Source of the DNA: an uncultured Lachnospiraceae bacterium
Lineage (GTDB): Bacteria; Bacillota; Clostridia; Lachnospirales; Lachnospiraceae
Reading direction: 5' to 3'
Assembly (NCBI GenBank): GCA_910588865.1
Contig: CAJUSJ010000113.1
Coordinates: forward strand, 1 to 10,923
DNA length: 10,923 nt
Part shown: in pieces, positions 1 to 7,111 of the stretch
How positions within the stretch are numbered: the stretch's first letter is position 1
Layout of the letters: each line of letters begins with the position of its first letter
Made by a program: the position numbers and the translations under genes
The notes under the pieces: generated by a model
The model's database searches: none
What the model saw: the letters and a program-made list of their open reading frames with translations, nothing else
What the model was told of the DNA's origin: nothing

Positions 1-80
1 TAATCTTTAGAGTGTTAGCGCCCTCAATGCCATAGGCTAAACTAAATGACATTGGCATGTGAACAGTAACAGATTTCTCC

Positions 81-109
81 TTGACAAACAAAAAAAGTTT
101 CTCTATAAT
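81..109 (+). promoter_or_regulatory. Sigma-A promoter of the tyrS T-box leader
   Basis: TTGACA at 81-86 and TATAAT at 104-109 are separated by exactly 17 bases, which is a perfect housekeeping promoter. Transcription would begin near 116 and run into the T-box leader. Upstream (27-58) there is only a weak inverted repeat, ATGCCA/TGGCAT, with a 20-base loop and no gene. Confidence 0.9.
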
Positions 110-160
110 AGCTTTAATCTTCCGGCATTATCTGCCCGGGGGAATCGCGAATATGCCACA

Positions 161-543
161 GGCGATGATGAGAACAAGTAGCGTTCAGCAGCAGCACACA
201 GAAAGCAGCCGGGTGATGAGAGGCGCGTGGAAAGCTGAAGGTGAATACATCTTGGAGCCTTACACCAAACAGCGGGGAGTCCGCGGGAAAGGATTCTTGT
301 ATCTTTTTTCGGCGGATTTCAGCTCAGTAGGCTGTGACGGAAGGGCACACGTTATAGTGCCGGAGTATATGGCGGAGAGAGACCGGATATTCAAAAACGG
401 CGGGAACAGACGGCCTGGCCGCTTTGTCCTTTACGGGTTTTGCCATATACTTTCAGAGACAAAACAGGCGGGAGCCTTTTTGTGAACATCAGGTGGTACC
501 ACGAGACATATGCCTCGTCCTTTTGAACAGGACGGGGCTTTTT
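161..543 (+). promoter_or_regulatory. Tyrosine T-box riboswitch leader of tyrS
   Basis: The leader binds uncharged tRNA-Tyr and lets transcription read through into tyrS. Stem I begins with GATGATGAGAACAAGTAGC (166-184), which includes the conserved AAGTA. The specifier loop reads GTGAA-TAC-ATC with the tyrosine codon UAC at 246-248. A Stem III-like block with AGTAGG and GACGG...CGTTAT lies at about 326-356. The T-box sequence AGGTGGTACCACG is at 491-503. Its UGGU bulge (494-497) can pair with an ACCA end, which fits the A discriminator of tRNA-Tyr. The antiterminator pairs 491-493 with 519-521 and ACGAG (501-505) with CTCGT (514-518). It competes with the terminator at 512-538. An extra arm, with 364-373 pairing perfectly with 442-451, makes the leader longer than usual. 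All motifs are read directly; amino-acid specificity follows from the specifier. Confidence 0.95.
512..543 (+). terminator. T-box regulated intrinsic terminator
   Basis: GCCTCGTCCT (512-521) pairs with AGGACGGGGC (529-538) around a 7-base loop, followed by TTTTT (539-543). The 5' arm is shared with the antiterminator, so the two folds exclude each other. Between this site and the tyrS ribosome binding site are about 140 GC-rich bases with further small hairpins, for example GCCGCT/AGCGGC at 611-624. Confidence 0.93.
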
Positions 544-695
544 ATGTACACGGGGCGGAAAGGAAATGTGGCCGTCTGCGCGGCCCCGCCCCGGCACGGC
601 GAGGAGTATGGCCGCTGAAGCGGCGAAATCTGTCGGCAAGCTGGCCGGAGTCCGGCGTACCGGGAAAATTTTCAAGGAGAAAAGGAGAAGAGAAC

Positions 696-1922
696 ATGCA
701 ATGCTATGATGAACTGGTGGCCCGGGGATTGATCGCCCAGGTAACTGACGAAGAAGAGATCCGAAAGATGGTCAATGAGGGAAAGGCGGTTTTCTATATC
801 GGCTTTGACCCAACAGCGGACAGCCTTCATGTAGGGCATTTTATGGCCCTGTGTCTGATGAAGCGGCTTCAGATGGCAGGCAACAGGCCCATCGCCCTGA
901 TCGGCGGCGGAACCGGCATGGTGGGAGATCCGTCGGGAAGAACGGATATGCGCCAGATGATGACAACAGAGACCATTGAGCACAACTGTCAGTGCTTTAG
1001 AAAGCAGATGAGCAAGTTCATTGATTTTTCCGATGGAAAAGCCCTGATGGTGAACAACGGGGACTGGCTTTTGAACTTAAATTACATTGAGCTTTTGAGA
1101 GAGGTGGGCTCCTGCTTTTCTGTCAACAATATGCTGCGGGCAGAGTGCTATAAACAGCGCATGGAGAAGGGATTAAGCTTTTTGGAATTCAACTACATGA
1201 TCATGCAGAGCTACGACTTCTACGAGCTGTTCCAGAGGTATGGCTGCAACATGCAGTTTGGCGGCGACGATCAGTGGAGCAACATGCTGGGCGGAACGGA
1301 ACTGATCCGCAGAAAGCTGGGCAAGGATGCGTACGCCATGACCATTACCCTGCTTTTGAACTCAGAAGGCAAGAAGATGGGCAAGACCCAGTCCGGAGCC
1401 GTATGGCTTGACCCCGACAAAACATCGCCCTTTGACTTTTACCAGTACTGGAGAAATGTAGCTGACGCAGATGTGTTAAAATGCCTGCGGATGCTTACCT
1501 TCCTTCCATTGGAGGAGATCGACGCCATGGACAAGTGGGAGGGCAGCCAGTTAAATACCGCCAAGGAGATTCTGGCATACGAGCTGACCAAGCTCGTCCA
1601 CAGTGAAGAAGAGGCCCAGAAGGCCCAGGAGGCTTCCAGAGCCCTGTTTAAAGGCCAGGGAAGCTTAGAGAATATGCCAAGCTTCGCGTTGTCAGAAAGC
1701 GATTTCAATGAACAGGGCCTTATTGACATTCTGGCAGTCCTGGTAAAATCCGGCCTGGCTCCATCCCGCACGGAGGCCCGGAGAAACGTGGAGCAGGGAG
1801 GGGTGTCTGTAAACGGCCAGCAGATGAAGGATGTGAAGAAGACATTTGAAAAAGACCAGTTCGGGGGAGAGGGCATGATCGTCAAGAGAGGAAAAAAGAA
1901 TTTCATGAAGGTAACCCTGTAA
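696..1922 (+). CDS. tyrS: Tyrosyl-tRNA synthetase
   Basis: This cytoplasmic class I aminoacyl-tRNA synthetase joins tyrosine to tRNA-Tyr using ATP. The protein has 408 residues, the usual length for bacterial TyrS. The Rossmann catalytic domain carries the HIGH signature as HVGH (residues 45-48). It carries the KMSKS signature as KMGKT (227-231), a form normal for this TyrS clade. A C-terminal S4-type RNA-binding domain occupies about 343-405, with GLAPSRTEARRNVEQGGVSV. The start ATG at 696 is chosen because AGGAG (683-687) lies 8 bases upstream. The open frame continues upstream to an ATG at 510, but that codon lies inside the T-box and the extra 62 residues are not TyrS-like. The gene stands alone behind its T-box leader and is therefore induced when tRNA-Tyr is uncharged. 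Nothing suggests damage. Confidence 0.97.
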   Translation: MQCYDELVARGLIAQVTDEEEIRKMVNEGKAVFYIGFDPTADSLHVGHFMALCLMKRLQMAGNRPIALIGGGTGMVGDPSGRTDMRQMMTTETIEHNCQCFRKQMSKFIDFSDGKALMVNNGDWLLNLNYIELLREVGSCFSVNNMLRAECYKQRMEKGLSFLEFNYMIMQSYDFYELFQRYGCNMQFGGDDQWSNMLGGTELIRRKLGKDAYAMTITLLLNSEGKKMGKTQSGAVWLDPDKTSPFDFYQYWRNVADADVLKCLRMLTFLPLEEIDAMDKWEGSQLNTAKEILAYELTKLVHSEEEAQKAQEASRALFKGQGSLENMPSFALSESDFNEQGLIDILAVLVKSGLAPSRTEARRNVEQGGVSVNGQQMKDVKKTFEKDQFGGEGMIVKRGKKNFMKVTL

Positions 1923-1930
1923 ACCTTCAT

Positions 1931-2023
1931 GCGCCCGGCAGCGGATGCGCCACCACACATGAAAGTCTGGCGGGCGCGGTTGGCATACCTGAATTCAGAT
2001 CGCCCGCGGTGATAAACTTTCAT
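1931..2023. repeat. Hairpin repeat, copy 1, with nested inverted repeats
   Basis: GCGCCCGGCAG (1931-1941) pairs with CTGGCGGGCGC (1967-1977) with one mismatch. The 39-base segment 1939-1977 recurs at 7186-7224 with 35 of 39 positions identical. A second, overlapping fold is possible: ATGAAAGT (1959-1966) and GCGGGCG (1970-1976) are complementary to ACTTTCAT (2016-2023) and CGCCCGC (2001-2007). The 10-base palindrome CTGAATTCAG (1989-1998) lies in the loop. It sits between tyrS and its terminator, where it would be transcribed. Its identity is unknown; it resembles intergenic palindromic repeats. Confidence 0.7.
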
Positions 2024-2050
2024 AGTAAATCCCTTAACTGGATAGGAAAA

Positions 2051-2092
2051 CGCCCTTCGCGGCCAGCGAAAATGTGGCCGCGGAGGGCGTTT
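2051..2092. terminator. Bidirectional terminator between tyrS and the ankyrin gene
   Basis: CGCCCTTCGCGGCCA (2051-2065) pairs with TGGCCGCGGAGGGCG (2075-2089) over 15 base pairs including one G-T pair, with a 9-base loop. TTTGTT follows on the plus strand, and AAAA at 2047-2050 gives a T run on the minus strand. It lies between convergent genes and ends only a few bases before the ankyrin gene stop codon. Confidence 0.9.
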
Positions 2093-2093
2093 G

Positions 2094-3179
2094 TTAATCA
2101 AATTCCCACATAACAGCCCGGTTGATGTAATAGCCTGGGTTTCTGATAAACTTTTCCCAGGCAGCAACAGCGTGGAACACATCATGCTCCATGTCCAGAA
2201 ACCAGACCTTCTTTGACTTCGGCTCCCAAAGGAGCGTTACCACGTAGTCCTCGCTGTCCTCCACCAGGGAGAGGAGCCGCTGTCCCCGGTAACAGATCTC
2301 CGCCACGTCTGTATAGGCAAAGAGCCGGACCCAGCCCAGATATTCCCCTTCCGGGAATTCCAGCAGCAGAGGGCCGGTCTTGAGGTAATCTCCCATCGCC
2401 GCTGGTACATGATACCGCTCAAACAGAGAATCCTGCTCCGCCTCCGTGACCGTTGGCTCTATGGACTGGATGAACCTTGCTGTTTCCATATGTCCGCTGG
2501 CCCGGGCCGCGGTGTAAGGCCGGTAGCCATACTCGTTTTTGATGGTCAGGTCTGCCCCCTGCTTGACAAGAAAGTCCACCATCTCCCTATGCCCCTCTGC
2601 CGCTGCCCGCAGGACCGGTGTGCCCTGGCCGTCGTTCTGGCTGTTCACATCAACCCCGGCTCCCAGAAGATACGTCACCACTGCCCGGTGATTATCACTG
2701 GCAGCGTGGCAAAGGGCGGTCCCGCCCAGTTCCCGCAAAGGCAAATCCAGCCGGTCCAGCAGCGCCGGACAGTTCTCGTCCCACACATCTGACAGATTGA
2801 GGAGCAGGCGGGTGATGTCCCTCTCTTCCCGGCCAAACTGCCCGCCGTGGTCCAGCATGTAGTCCAGCAGGGCAAAATTCTTTCCGCGGATGGCCATATA
2901 GAGCGCGTCGCTCTTGGGGCTTAAGTCCACAAGGCCATGATCAATCAGCATTTTGACGATTTCCATCTGGCCATGGTTCAGGGCAAAGCCGAACGCGTCT
3001 GAGTAGATGGTCATTTCCTTTTGGTCTAACTCCACCACGGTTGGGATATTTCTGCGCGGAGTGACTACCTTGCCCTTTTTAAAGAGCAGGCTTCCATCCT
3101 CAGCCATGCGGCGCACGGCCTCAAGATCGCCAGCTAAGATTGCCTCGCCCGCCGGGGGCATGGACGGCTTTTTGTGCAT
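2094..3179 (-). CDS. Ankyrin-repeat protein with distinct C-terminal domain
   Basis: The 361-residue protein is predicted to be cytoplasmic, since no signal peptide or membrane segment is visible. Ankyrin-type helix pairs are seen at about 61-90 (ALNHGQMEIVKMLIDHG), 91-120, 152-183 (GGTALCHAASDNHRAVVTYL), 186-216 (GTPVLRAAAEGHREMVDFLV) and 217-240. Such repeats bind other proteins; the partner here is unknown. Residues 255-361 form a separate aromatic-rich domain ending in FLDMEHDVFHAVAAWEKFI. This faintly recalls the SMI1/KNR4 (SUKH) fold of bacterial immunity proteins, but that link is inference only. ATG at 3179 is chosen because AAGGAGG (3189-3195) lies 9 bases upstream. The frame stays open to 3323, but the added residues carry no ribosome site or family likeness. 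The gene is convergent with tyrS, and an extended -10 promoter lies near 3315. Confidence 0.85.
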   Translation of the reverse strand: MHKKPSMPPAGEAILAGDLEAVRRMAEDGSLLFKKGKVVTPRRNIPTVVELDQKEMTIYSDAFGFALNHGQMEIVKMLIDHGLVDLSPKSDALYMAIRGKNFALLDYMLDHGGQFGREERDITRLLLNLSDVWDENCPALLDRLDLPLRELGGTALCHAASDNHRAVVTYLLGAGVDVNSQNDGQGTPVLRAAAEGHREMVDFLVKQGADLTIKNEYGYRPYTAARASGHMETARFIQSIEPTVTEAEQDSLFERYHVPAAMGDYLKTGPLLLEFPEGEYLGWVRLFAYTDVAEICYRGQRLLSLVEDSEDYVVTLLWEPKSKKVWFLDMEHDVFHAVAAWEKFIRNPGYYINRAVMWEFD

Positions 3180-3589
3180 GGAAAAATACCTCCTTACGAA
3201 TTCCGATTGTGATTTGATGATTTTTATATAAATATTAGCTGTTATATCTTCCCACAGAACATTACGAACCCTGATAAAGGAAAAAATGAGGGAAACAAAA
3301 TCACATAAAACATTATAACACAAAAGATACGGAAATTGTTAAACGGATTGAAATGCTTTCAAAAAATCGCTGAAAAGAAGAATATTATCTATGCGGATTA
3401 CTTTTTACGGATAGCCCCTGATCCTGGTTTTCTCAGGGCGGGCTTCTCATAGGCCATACTGGATTTTAAATAAAAATTAATCATAATCGTATGGTAAACC
3501 GCCCAAAAGTATGATAAACTCATACACAAAATCACTCTTCTGGTGATTTGCGTCGTCCGTATATTTTGTAAATCAACGGAGGCACTGAT
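3180..3589. other. Divergent intergenic region, no gene
   Basis: This 410-base AT-rich stretch separates the ankyrin gene from the divergent nuclease-chimera gene. Besides the minus-strand promoter it holds a small hairpin, CCCTGA/TCAGGG (3416-3421 with 3433-3438), with no T run. A TATGAT (3510-3515) could be a -10 for the plus-strand gene but lacks a good -35. No further coding sequence or RNA gene is recognisable. Confidence 0.6.
3312..3342 (-). promoter_or_regulatory. Probable promoter of the ankyrin gene
   Basis: On the minus strand an extended -10, TGTTATAAT, occupies 3320-3312. A weak -35 could be AACAAT (3340-3335, spacer 17) or TTAACA (3342-3337, spacer 19). The transcript would start near 3305, giving a leader of about 125 bases. 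A TTGAAA/TTTCAA inverted repeat (3348-3362) lies just upstream and might be an operator. Confidence 0.6.
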
Positions 3590-4465
3590 ATGGATTATTA
3601 TAGAAGCTTGTTGTTAAGCGTAAGCGCGGATATGAAAAGCCAGGAATCTATGTCATATAATTCAAAATCAGAATATAACATTTTTCATATTTTGGAAGTA
3701 ACGGAAAAAGAGGTTGTTATGTGCCGTTTCTTAACGGACTTATTAAATCCCGAAGGACAGCATGGATGCGGCACACTGTTTTTAAAGTCTTTTTTCGGCG
3801 ATGTGCTGAATGAAAACCGAATAAATGACACATTGCTTGCCCACACGGATGTTATCAAGGAATTTCCCATTGATAATGAGCGCAGGATTGACATCGTTAT
3901 TTACAATACTTATTTTTTTATTCCAATAGAAGTCAAAATTTACGCTGGAGAACAGGAGGGGCAGTGTTATGATTATTTTGAGTACGCGAAAACATTTGAC
4001 GAAAATGCGCGGATCGTCTACCTGACAAGATTTGGAAGTCGTATGCCGGACGGAGTGGTATTTCTCGCGGACTGCGTAAGCAGCAGGGAAACGCTGGACA
4101 AGTACGCGGTATCTTTTATTTATGATGTGGGAGCTTATCTGAAAACACTGGATGTGGTGGAGAGAATGGAAGCGGCCATGTTTGTTCCCGCCCATGGGGA
4201 GGCGTCTGCCAATATGAAGGAACTTGTCCATTACAACAGGGATAAGGTCCGCGAGGTGGCGGAAAGGATTTTATCTATTTGTGAGAAACCTCTGGGCTTT
4301 GAGGGGATTTTGCGGGAAGTGTTCAAAGGCTATGGGCTTACCATGAATTTTGAGCAGTATGTGCTGGTAGGCAGCACGGTGCGTTCCTATCTGTCCTGGC
4401 TGAAAGACAATGGGAAGTTGGCTGCCTCGTTTCAGGACAGTATGCTGTTGTGGCAGAGAGCATAG
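3590..4465 (+). CDS. Chimeric ORF: PD-(D/E)XK nuclease half fused to metallo-beta-lactamase-fold C-terminus
   Basis: This 291-residue ORF joins two unrelated families. Residues 1 to about 150 resemble the PD-(D/E)XK nuclease superfamily (PDDEXK_4 type): an N-terminal helix with EKEVVMCRFLTDLLNP, then RID (D101), IEVK (E114, K116) and a QCYDY motif (QxxxY, 125-129). From about 152 the sequence is that of a metallo-beta-lactamase-fold hydrolase: PDGVVFLAD (metal-ligand Asp161), FVPAHGE (His202) and the tail MNFEQYVLVGSTVRSYLSWLKDNG. The HxHxDH motif and the first half of that hydrolase are missing, so hydrolase activity is unlikely. Base composition changes at the join: 15 of 60 bases are G/C at 3661-3720, against 32 of 60 at 4201-4260. 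The start ATG at 3590 follows GGAGG at 3578-3582. The RpiR gene begins 40 bases downstream. Family calls rest on motif memory; activity of the nuclease half is unproven. Confidence 0.75.
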   Translation: MDYYRSLLLSVSADMKSQESMSYNSKSEYNIFHILEVTEKEVVMCRFLTDLLNPEGQHGCGTLFLKSFFGDVLNENRINDTLLAHTDVIKEFPIDNERRIDIVIYNTYFFIPIEVKIYAGEQEGQCYDYFEYAKTFDENARIVYLTRFGSRMPDGVVFLADCVSSRETLDKYAVSFIYDVGAYLKTLDVVERMEAAMFVPAHGEASANMKELVHYNRDKVREVAERILSICEKPLGFEGILREVFKGYGLTMNFEQYVLVGSTVRSYLSWLKDNGKLAASFQDSMLLWQRA

Positions 4466-4505
4466 ATCGCGAGTTCATCAAAGTAAGCAGAAAGAGGAAT
4501 GAAAC

Positions 4506-5222
4506 ATGACAATTCTTGAGCAAATGCGGTCAGAAGGAGATTTTACGGATACAGAGAAAAATATTATACAATATATTCTTTCTGATCCATCCAGCCTTAA
4601 GGAAGGAACAATAGGGAATATTGCCCAAAATACATATTCCTCCAACGCGACTATTGTCCGCCTCTGTAAAAAGCTGGGGTTTCAGGGGATCCGGGATTTC
4701 CGTCAGGCATTATTAGTGGAACTGGAATCCAAGAAATATATTGTAAATTCCGTGGATTATACGGTGCCCTTTGAAACAAAGGAAACAACGGACTCGATCA
4801 TAAACAGAATGTACTCGCTCTATAAGGAGGGGATCGATCTGCTTCAATCCAGAATAGACCCGGGGCAGATGGAACGGATCGCGGAATGTCTGACCCAATC
4901 AGACCGGATCTTTATCATGGGGTTTGGGGACGCGAAGATCGCGGCCAAAGAATTTATCAATAAAATGGTAAAGATCAGCTATTTCCCTGTACTGGCAACT
5001 GACAACAGAGAGGAATTGCATGTGTTCCCTCATATAACACAAAAAGACTGCGTAATGTTTATTACTTATGGCGGAAAGCATGCTTCTTTTGACAAAGGGA
5101 TTAAAGTATTAAAAAGAAAACATGTAAAAACAATCATTATTACAGCGAACGAGAAATCACAGCTTGCCCGGGAATGCGTGTATCATATCTATCTTCCTGA
5201 CTGCGAAAAGGAAAAAAAATAG
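4506..5222 (+). CDS. RpiR/MurR-family sugar-phosphate regulator, frame ends early at an A8 tract
   Basis: RpiR-type regulators bind DNA as dimers and sense phosphosugars. Residues 1-75 form the HTH_6 domain, with helix-turn-helix at about 35-62 (IGNIAQNTYSSNATIVRLCKKLGF). Residues about 115-235 are the SIS domain, with IFIMGFGDAKIAAKEF and VMFITYGG. The frame stops after 238 residues at TAG (5220-5222), directly behind eight A (5212-5219). The expected family tail, IGTFYSQLAFQYILNLLY, continues from 5219 in the -1 frame and stops at 5312-5314, which would give about 269 residues. The start ATG 4506 has AGAGG at 4493-4497, 8 bases upstream. The gene converges on a GH1 6-phospho-beta-glucosidase, its likely target. 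Loss of the tail may or may not abolish function, since it packs near the dimer or SIS core in relatives. Confidence 0.92.
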   Translation: MTILEQMRSEGDFTDTEKNIIQYILSDPSSLKEGTIGNIAQNTYSSNATIVRLCKKLGFQGIRDFRQALLVELESKKYIVNSVDYTVPFETKETTDSIINRMYSLYKEGIDLLQSRIDPGQMERIAECLTQSDRIFIMGFGDAKIAAKEFINKMVKISYFPVLATDNREELHVFPHITQKDCVMFITYGGKHASFDKGIKVLKRKHVKTIIITANEKSQLARECVYHIYLPDCEKEKK

Positions 5223-5314
5223 GAACCTTCTATTCACAGCTGGCGTTTCAGTATATTTTGAATCTTTTGTACGCGTTGATCTACAGAGATTTTACAAACA
5301 GAACACGAAAATAG
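5212..5314 (+). other. A8 slippery tract and out-of-frame C-terminal tail of the RpiR regulator
   Basis: The zero-frame codons are GAA AAA AAA TAG, so the heptamer A AAA AAA (5213-5219) is in the right register for -1 frameshifting, and the stop codon follows at once. After a -1 slip, reading resumes at ATA (5219) and encodes 31 residues matching the conserved RpiR tail, ending at TAG 5312-5314. Adding one A to the tract would have the same effect. The sequence alone cannot separate ribosomal frameshifting, polymerase slippage, phase variation, a fixed mutation or a sequencing error. Confidence 0.8.
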
Positions 5315-5400
5315 AAATATGGAATTTCATACACCATAACAAATGTTAAGATTATTGTTGACAGCATGGACTGAATAACTGAACAGCAGAAATCTCGTAA

Positions 5401-5455
5401 AAAGAGCGCCGCCAGGTTATTTTTTGATAATCTGGCGGCGCTCTTTCTGTTTTTT
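5401..5455. terminator. Bidirectional terminator between rpiR-type and GH1 genes
   Basis: AAAGAGCGCCGCCAG (5401-5415) is perfectly complementary to CTGGCGGCGCTCTTT (5432-5446). Five more pairs extend the stem inward to a TTTTTG loop. The plus strand continues CTGTTTTTT (to 5455), and the minus strand leaves through TTTTTACG. It serves both convergent genes. Confidence 0.95.
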
Positions 5456-5461
5456 AATTGT

Positions 5462-6928
5462 TTAGATTTCTTCTCCGTTGGTTTCAATTACATGTTTGTA
5501 CCAATAGAAGGAATCCTTTTTCCTTCTTGAAAAATCTCCGGTTCCGTCATCGTATCTTTCTACATAGACAAATCCATAACGTTTTTTCATTTCTCCAGTT
5601 CCCGCGGATACGATGTCAATGCATCCCCAGGGGGTGTACCCCATCAGGTCAACTCCGTCCAGCTCTACCGCGTCTTTCATGGCTTTGATGTGGTTCCGGA
5701 GATATTCTTCCCGATAGCTGTCATGAACGGAGCCGTCTTCCTCAACCTGATCCGGAGCGCCCAACCCGTTTTCCACTACAAACATGGGAAGGTGGTACTG
5801 ATCATAGATCTGGTTCAGGGCGATCCGCAGTCCCAGAGGATCCACGGTCCAGCCCCAGTCAGAGGTGGTCAGATACGGGTTTTTGCATCCAAGGAATTGA
5901 TTGCCTTCTGTTCTTTCTACATCTGGGTCAGTAGAGGATACCGTGGACATGTAATAGCTGAATCCAATGAAATCCACGGTTCCTGCCTGGATGGTTTCCA
6001 GATCATTGTCTTCCATCTTTATGACAACATGCTCTCTCTCAAACTCTTTTAATTTGTATTCAGGATAATATCCTCTGCACTGTACACCCATATAAAAGGT
6101 TTTCTGCCGGTTGAACTGGAGAGCCTCCAGTACATCTTCCGGCTTACAGGTCATGGGATAACTGGGAGTATAGGCCACCATCATACCGATCTTGTTTTCC
6201 GGATTGATTTCATGTCCTAACTGAACGGCTCTGGCGCTGGCCACAAAAATATGATGGTGTGCCTGATATAAGTTCTGAGGACTGTTGTCATGGACGCCGA
6301 TCTGGCACCACCCTGACAGGACGTTGATCTCATTGAACGTCATCCAGTATTTTACCTTGTCTTTGTACCGGGTGAAAATGGTCTTCGCGTAGAACAGGAA
6401 GAAATCGATCAGCTCTCTGCTGGACCATCCGTCATAATGATCAGCCAGGTACATGGGCATATCAAAGTGGCTGATCGTTACTACGGGTTCAATTCCGTAT
6501 TCGCGCAGTTCATCAAACACGGCATCATAGAACGCCAGACCTTCTTCATTTACCTGGTATCTTCCATCTGGGCAGATCCGGGACCAGGAGATGGACATCC
6601 GGAAACATTTGAATCCCATCTCTCCCATCAAGGCAATGTCTTCTTTGTAGTGATGATAGAAATCCGTGGCATTGTGGCTGGGATAGAAGGTATCCTCTAA
6701 AATGGTTCCCGTTGTATGAACCGGCACCTGTCCGGTCATGGTGCTGTCAACGGGGACTTTCCCGATGCTGCCGTCAGAGTTCTTATAAGTTACGAGACGG
6801 GGAACCTTGTACCCTCCGCCAGTGACAGCGTCAAAGGTGCTGAGACCCCTTCCGCCTTCCTGGTATCCGCCTTCATGCTGATTCGCGGCGGTTGCCCCGC
6901 CCCATAAAAAATCTTGGCTAAAACTCAT
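5462..6928 (-). CDS. 6-phospho-beta-glucosidase, glycoside hydrolase family 1
   Basis: This cytoplasmic enzyme hydrolyses 6-phosphorylated beta-glucosides such as cellobiose-6-phosphate, arbutin-6-phosphate or salicin-6-phosphate, delivered by a PTS. The protein is 488 residues, standard for the family. It begins FLWGGATAANQHEGG, the GH1 N-terminal signature. The acid/base Glu is E200 in TFNEIN and the nucleophile is E386 in VVENG. The segment SAGTGEMKKRYGF (441-453) carries the Ser/Lys/Tyr residues that bind the 6-phosphate and separates phospho-enzymes from plain beta-glucosidases. ATG at 6928 is chosen because AGGAGG (6937-6942) lies 8 bases upstream; the frame extends 13 codons further without support. 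No PTS permease lies in the window, so the substrate importer must be encoded elsewhere. The convergent RpiR-type gene is the probable regulator. Exact substrate cannot be told from the sequence. Confidence 0.95.
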   Translation of the reverse strand: MSFSQDFLWGGATAANQHEGGYQEGGRGLSTFDAVTGGGYKVPRLVTYKNSDGSIGKVPVDSTMTGQVPVHTTGTILEDTFYPSHNATDFYHHYKEDIALMGEMGFKCFRMSISWSRICPDGRYQVNEEGLAFYDAVFDELREYGIEPVVTISHFDMPMYLADHYDGWSSRELIDFFLFYAKTIFTRYKDKVKYWMTFNEINVLSGWCQIGVHDNSPQNLYQAHHHIFVASARAVQLGHEINPENKIGMMVAYTPSYPMTCKPEDVLEALQFNRQKTFYMGVQCRGYYPEYKLKEFEREHVVIKMEDNDLETIQAGTVDFIGFSYYMSTVSSTDPDVERTEGNQFLGCKNPYLTTSDWGWTVDPLGLRIALNQIYDQYHLPMFVVENGLGAPDQVEEDGSVHDSYREEYLRNHIKAMKDAVELDGVDLMGYTPWGCIDIVSAGTGEMKKRYGFVYVERYDDGTGDFSRRKKDSFYWYKHVIETNGEEI

Positions 6929-6955
6929 GTTTGTGTCCTCCTGGTATTTTGTTGT

Positions 6956-6984
6956 AATATAACACATTTTTCCTGTGTAAAAAA
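6956..6984 (-). promoter_or_regulatory. Probable promoter of the 6-phospho-beta-glucosidase gene
   Basis: An extended -10, TGTTATATT, lies on the minus strand, with TATATT at 6961-6956. The position 17 bases further upstream is only a T run (6984-6979), so the -35 is weak and the extended -10 or an activator may compensate. The transcript would have a leader of about 20 bases before the AGGAGG site. Confidence 0.5.
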
Positions 6985-7001
6985 CAGAGAAACCGATAAT
7001 G

Positions 7002-7014
7002 GAAAATCATTTTC
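7002..7014. promoter_or_regulatory. Candidate RpiR-type operator
   Basis: GAAAATCATTTTC is a perfect 6+1+6 palindrome lying just upstream of the putative glucosidase -35. A/T-rich palindromes with GAAA...TTTC half-sites are typical of RpiR-family binding sites. Assignment to the neighbouring regulator is inference. Its position upstream of the -35 would suit activation as much as repression. Confidence 0.45.
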
Positions 7015-7111
7015 GTCATTTCTCTTTCTATTTAGAGATCCAATGAACTTGATTTTCAAAATAGAACAAAGAACATCCCAAAAGTGAGAAAGTGAACCAC
7101 AGCAAAGTAAC

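Noticed and set aside
81..485. Open frame in the tyrS leader, plus strand
   Set aside because: It overlaps the promoter and the T-box stems, starts at a TTG in the -35 box and has no protein likeness.
510..695. Upstream extension of tyrS to ATG 510
   Set aside because: This ATG lies inside the T-box antiterminator/terminator region, the 62 extra residues are unlike TyrS, and a good ribosome site sits before ATG 696.
1439..2185. Long minus-strand frame opposite the end of tyrS
   Set aside because: It is a mirror of the tyrS coding sequence, crosses the terminator and has no family motifs.
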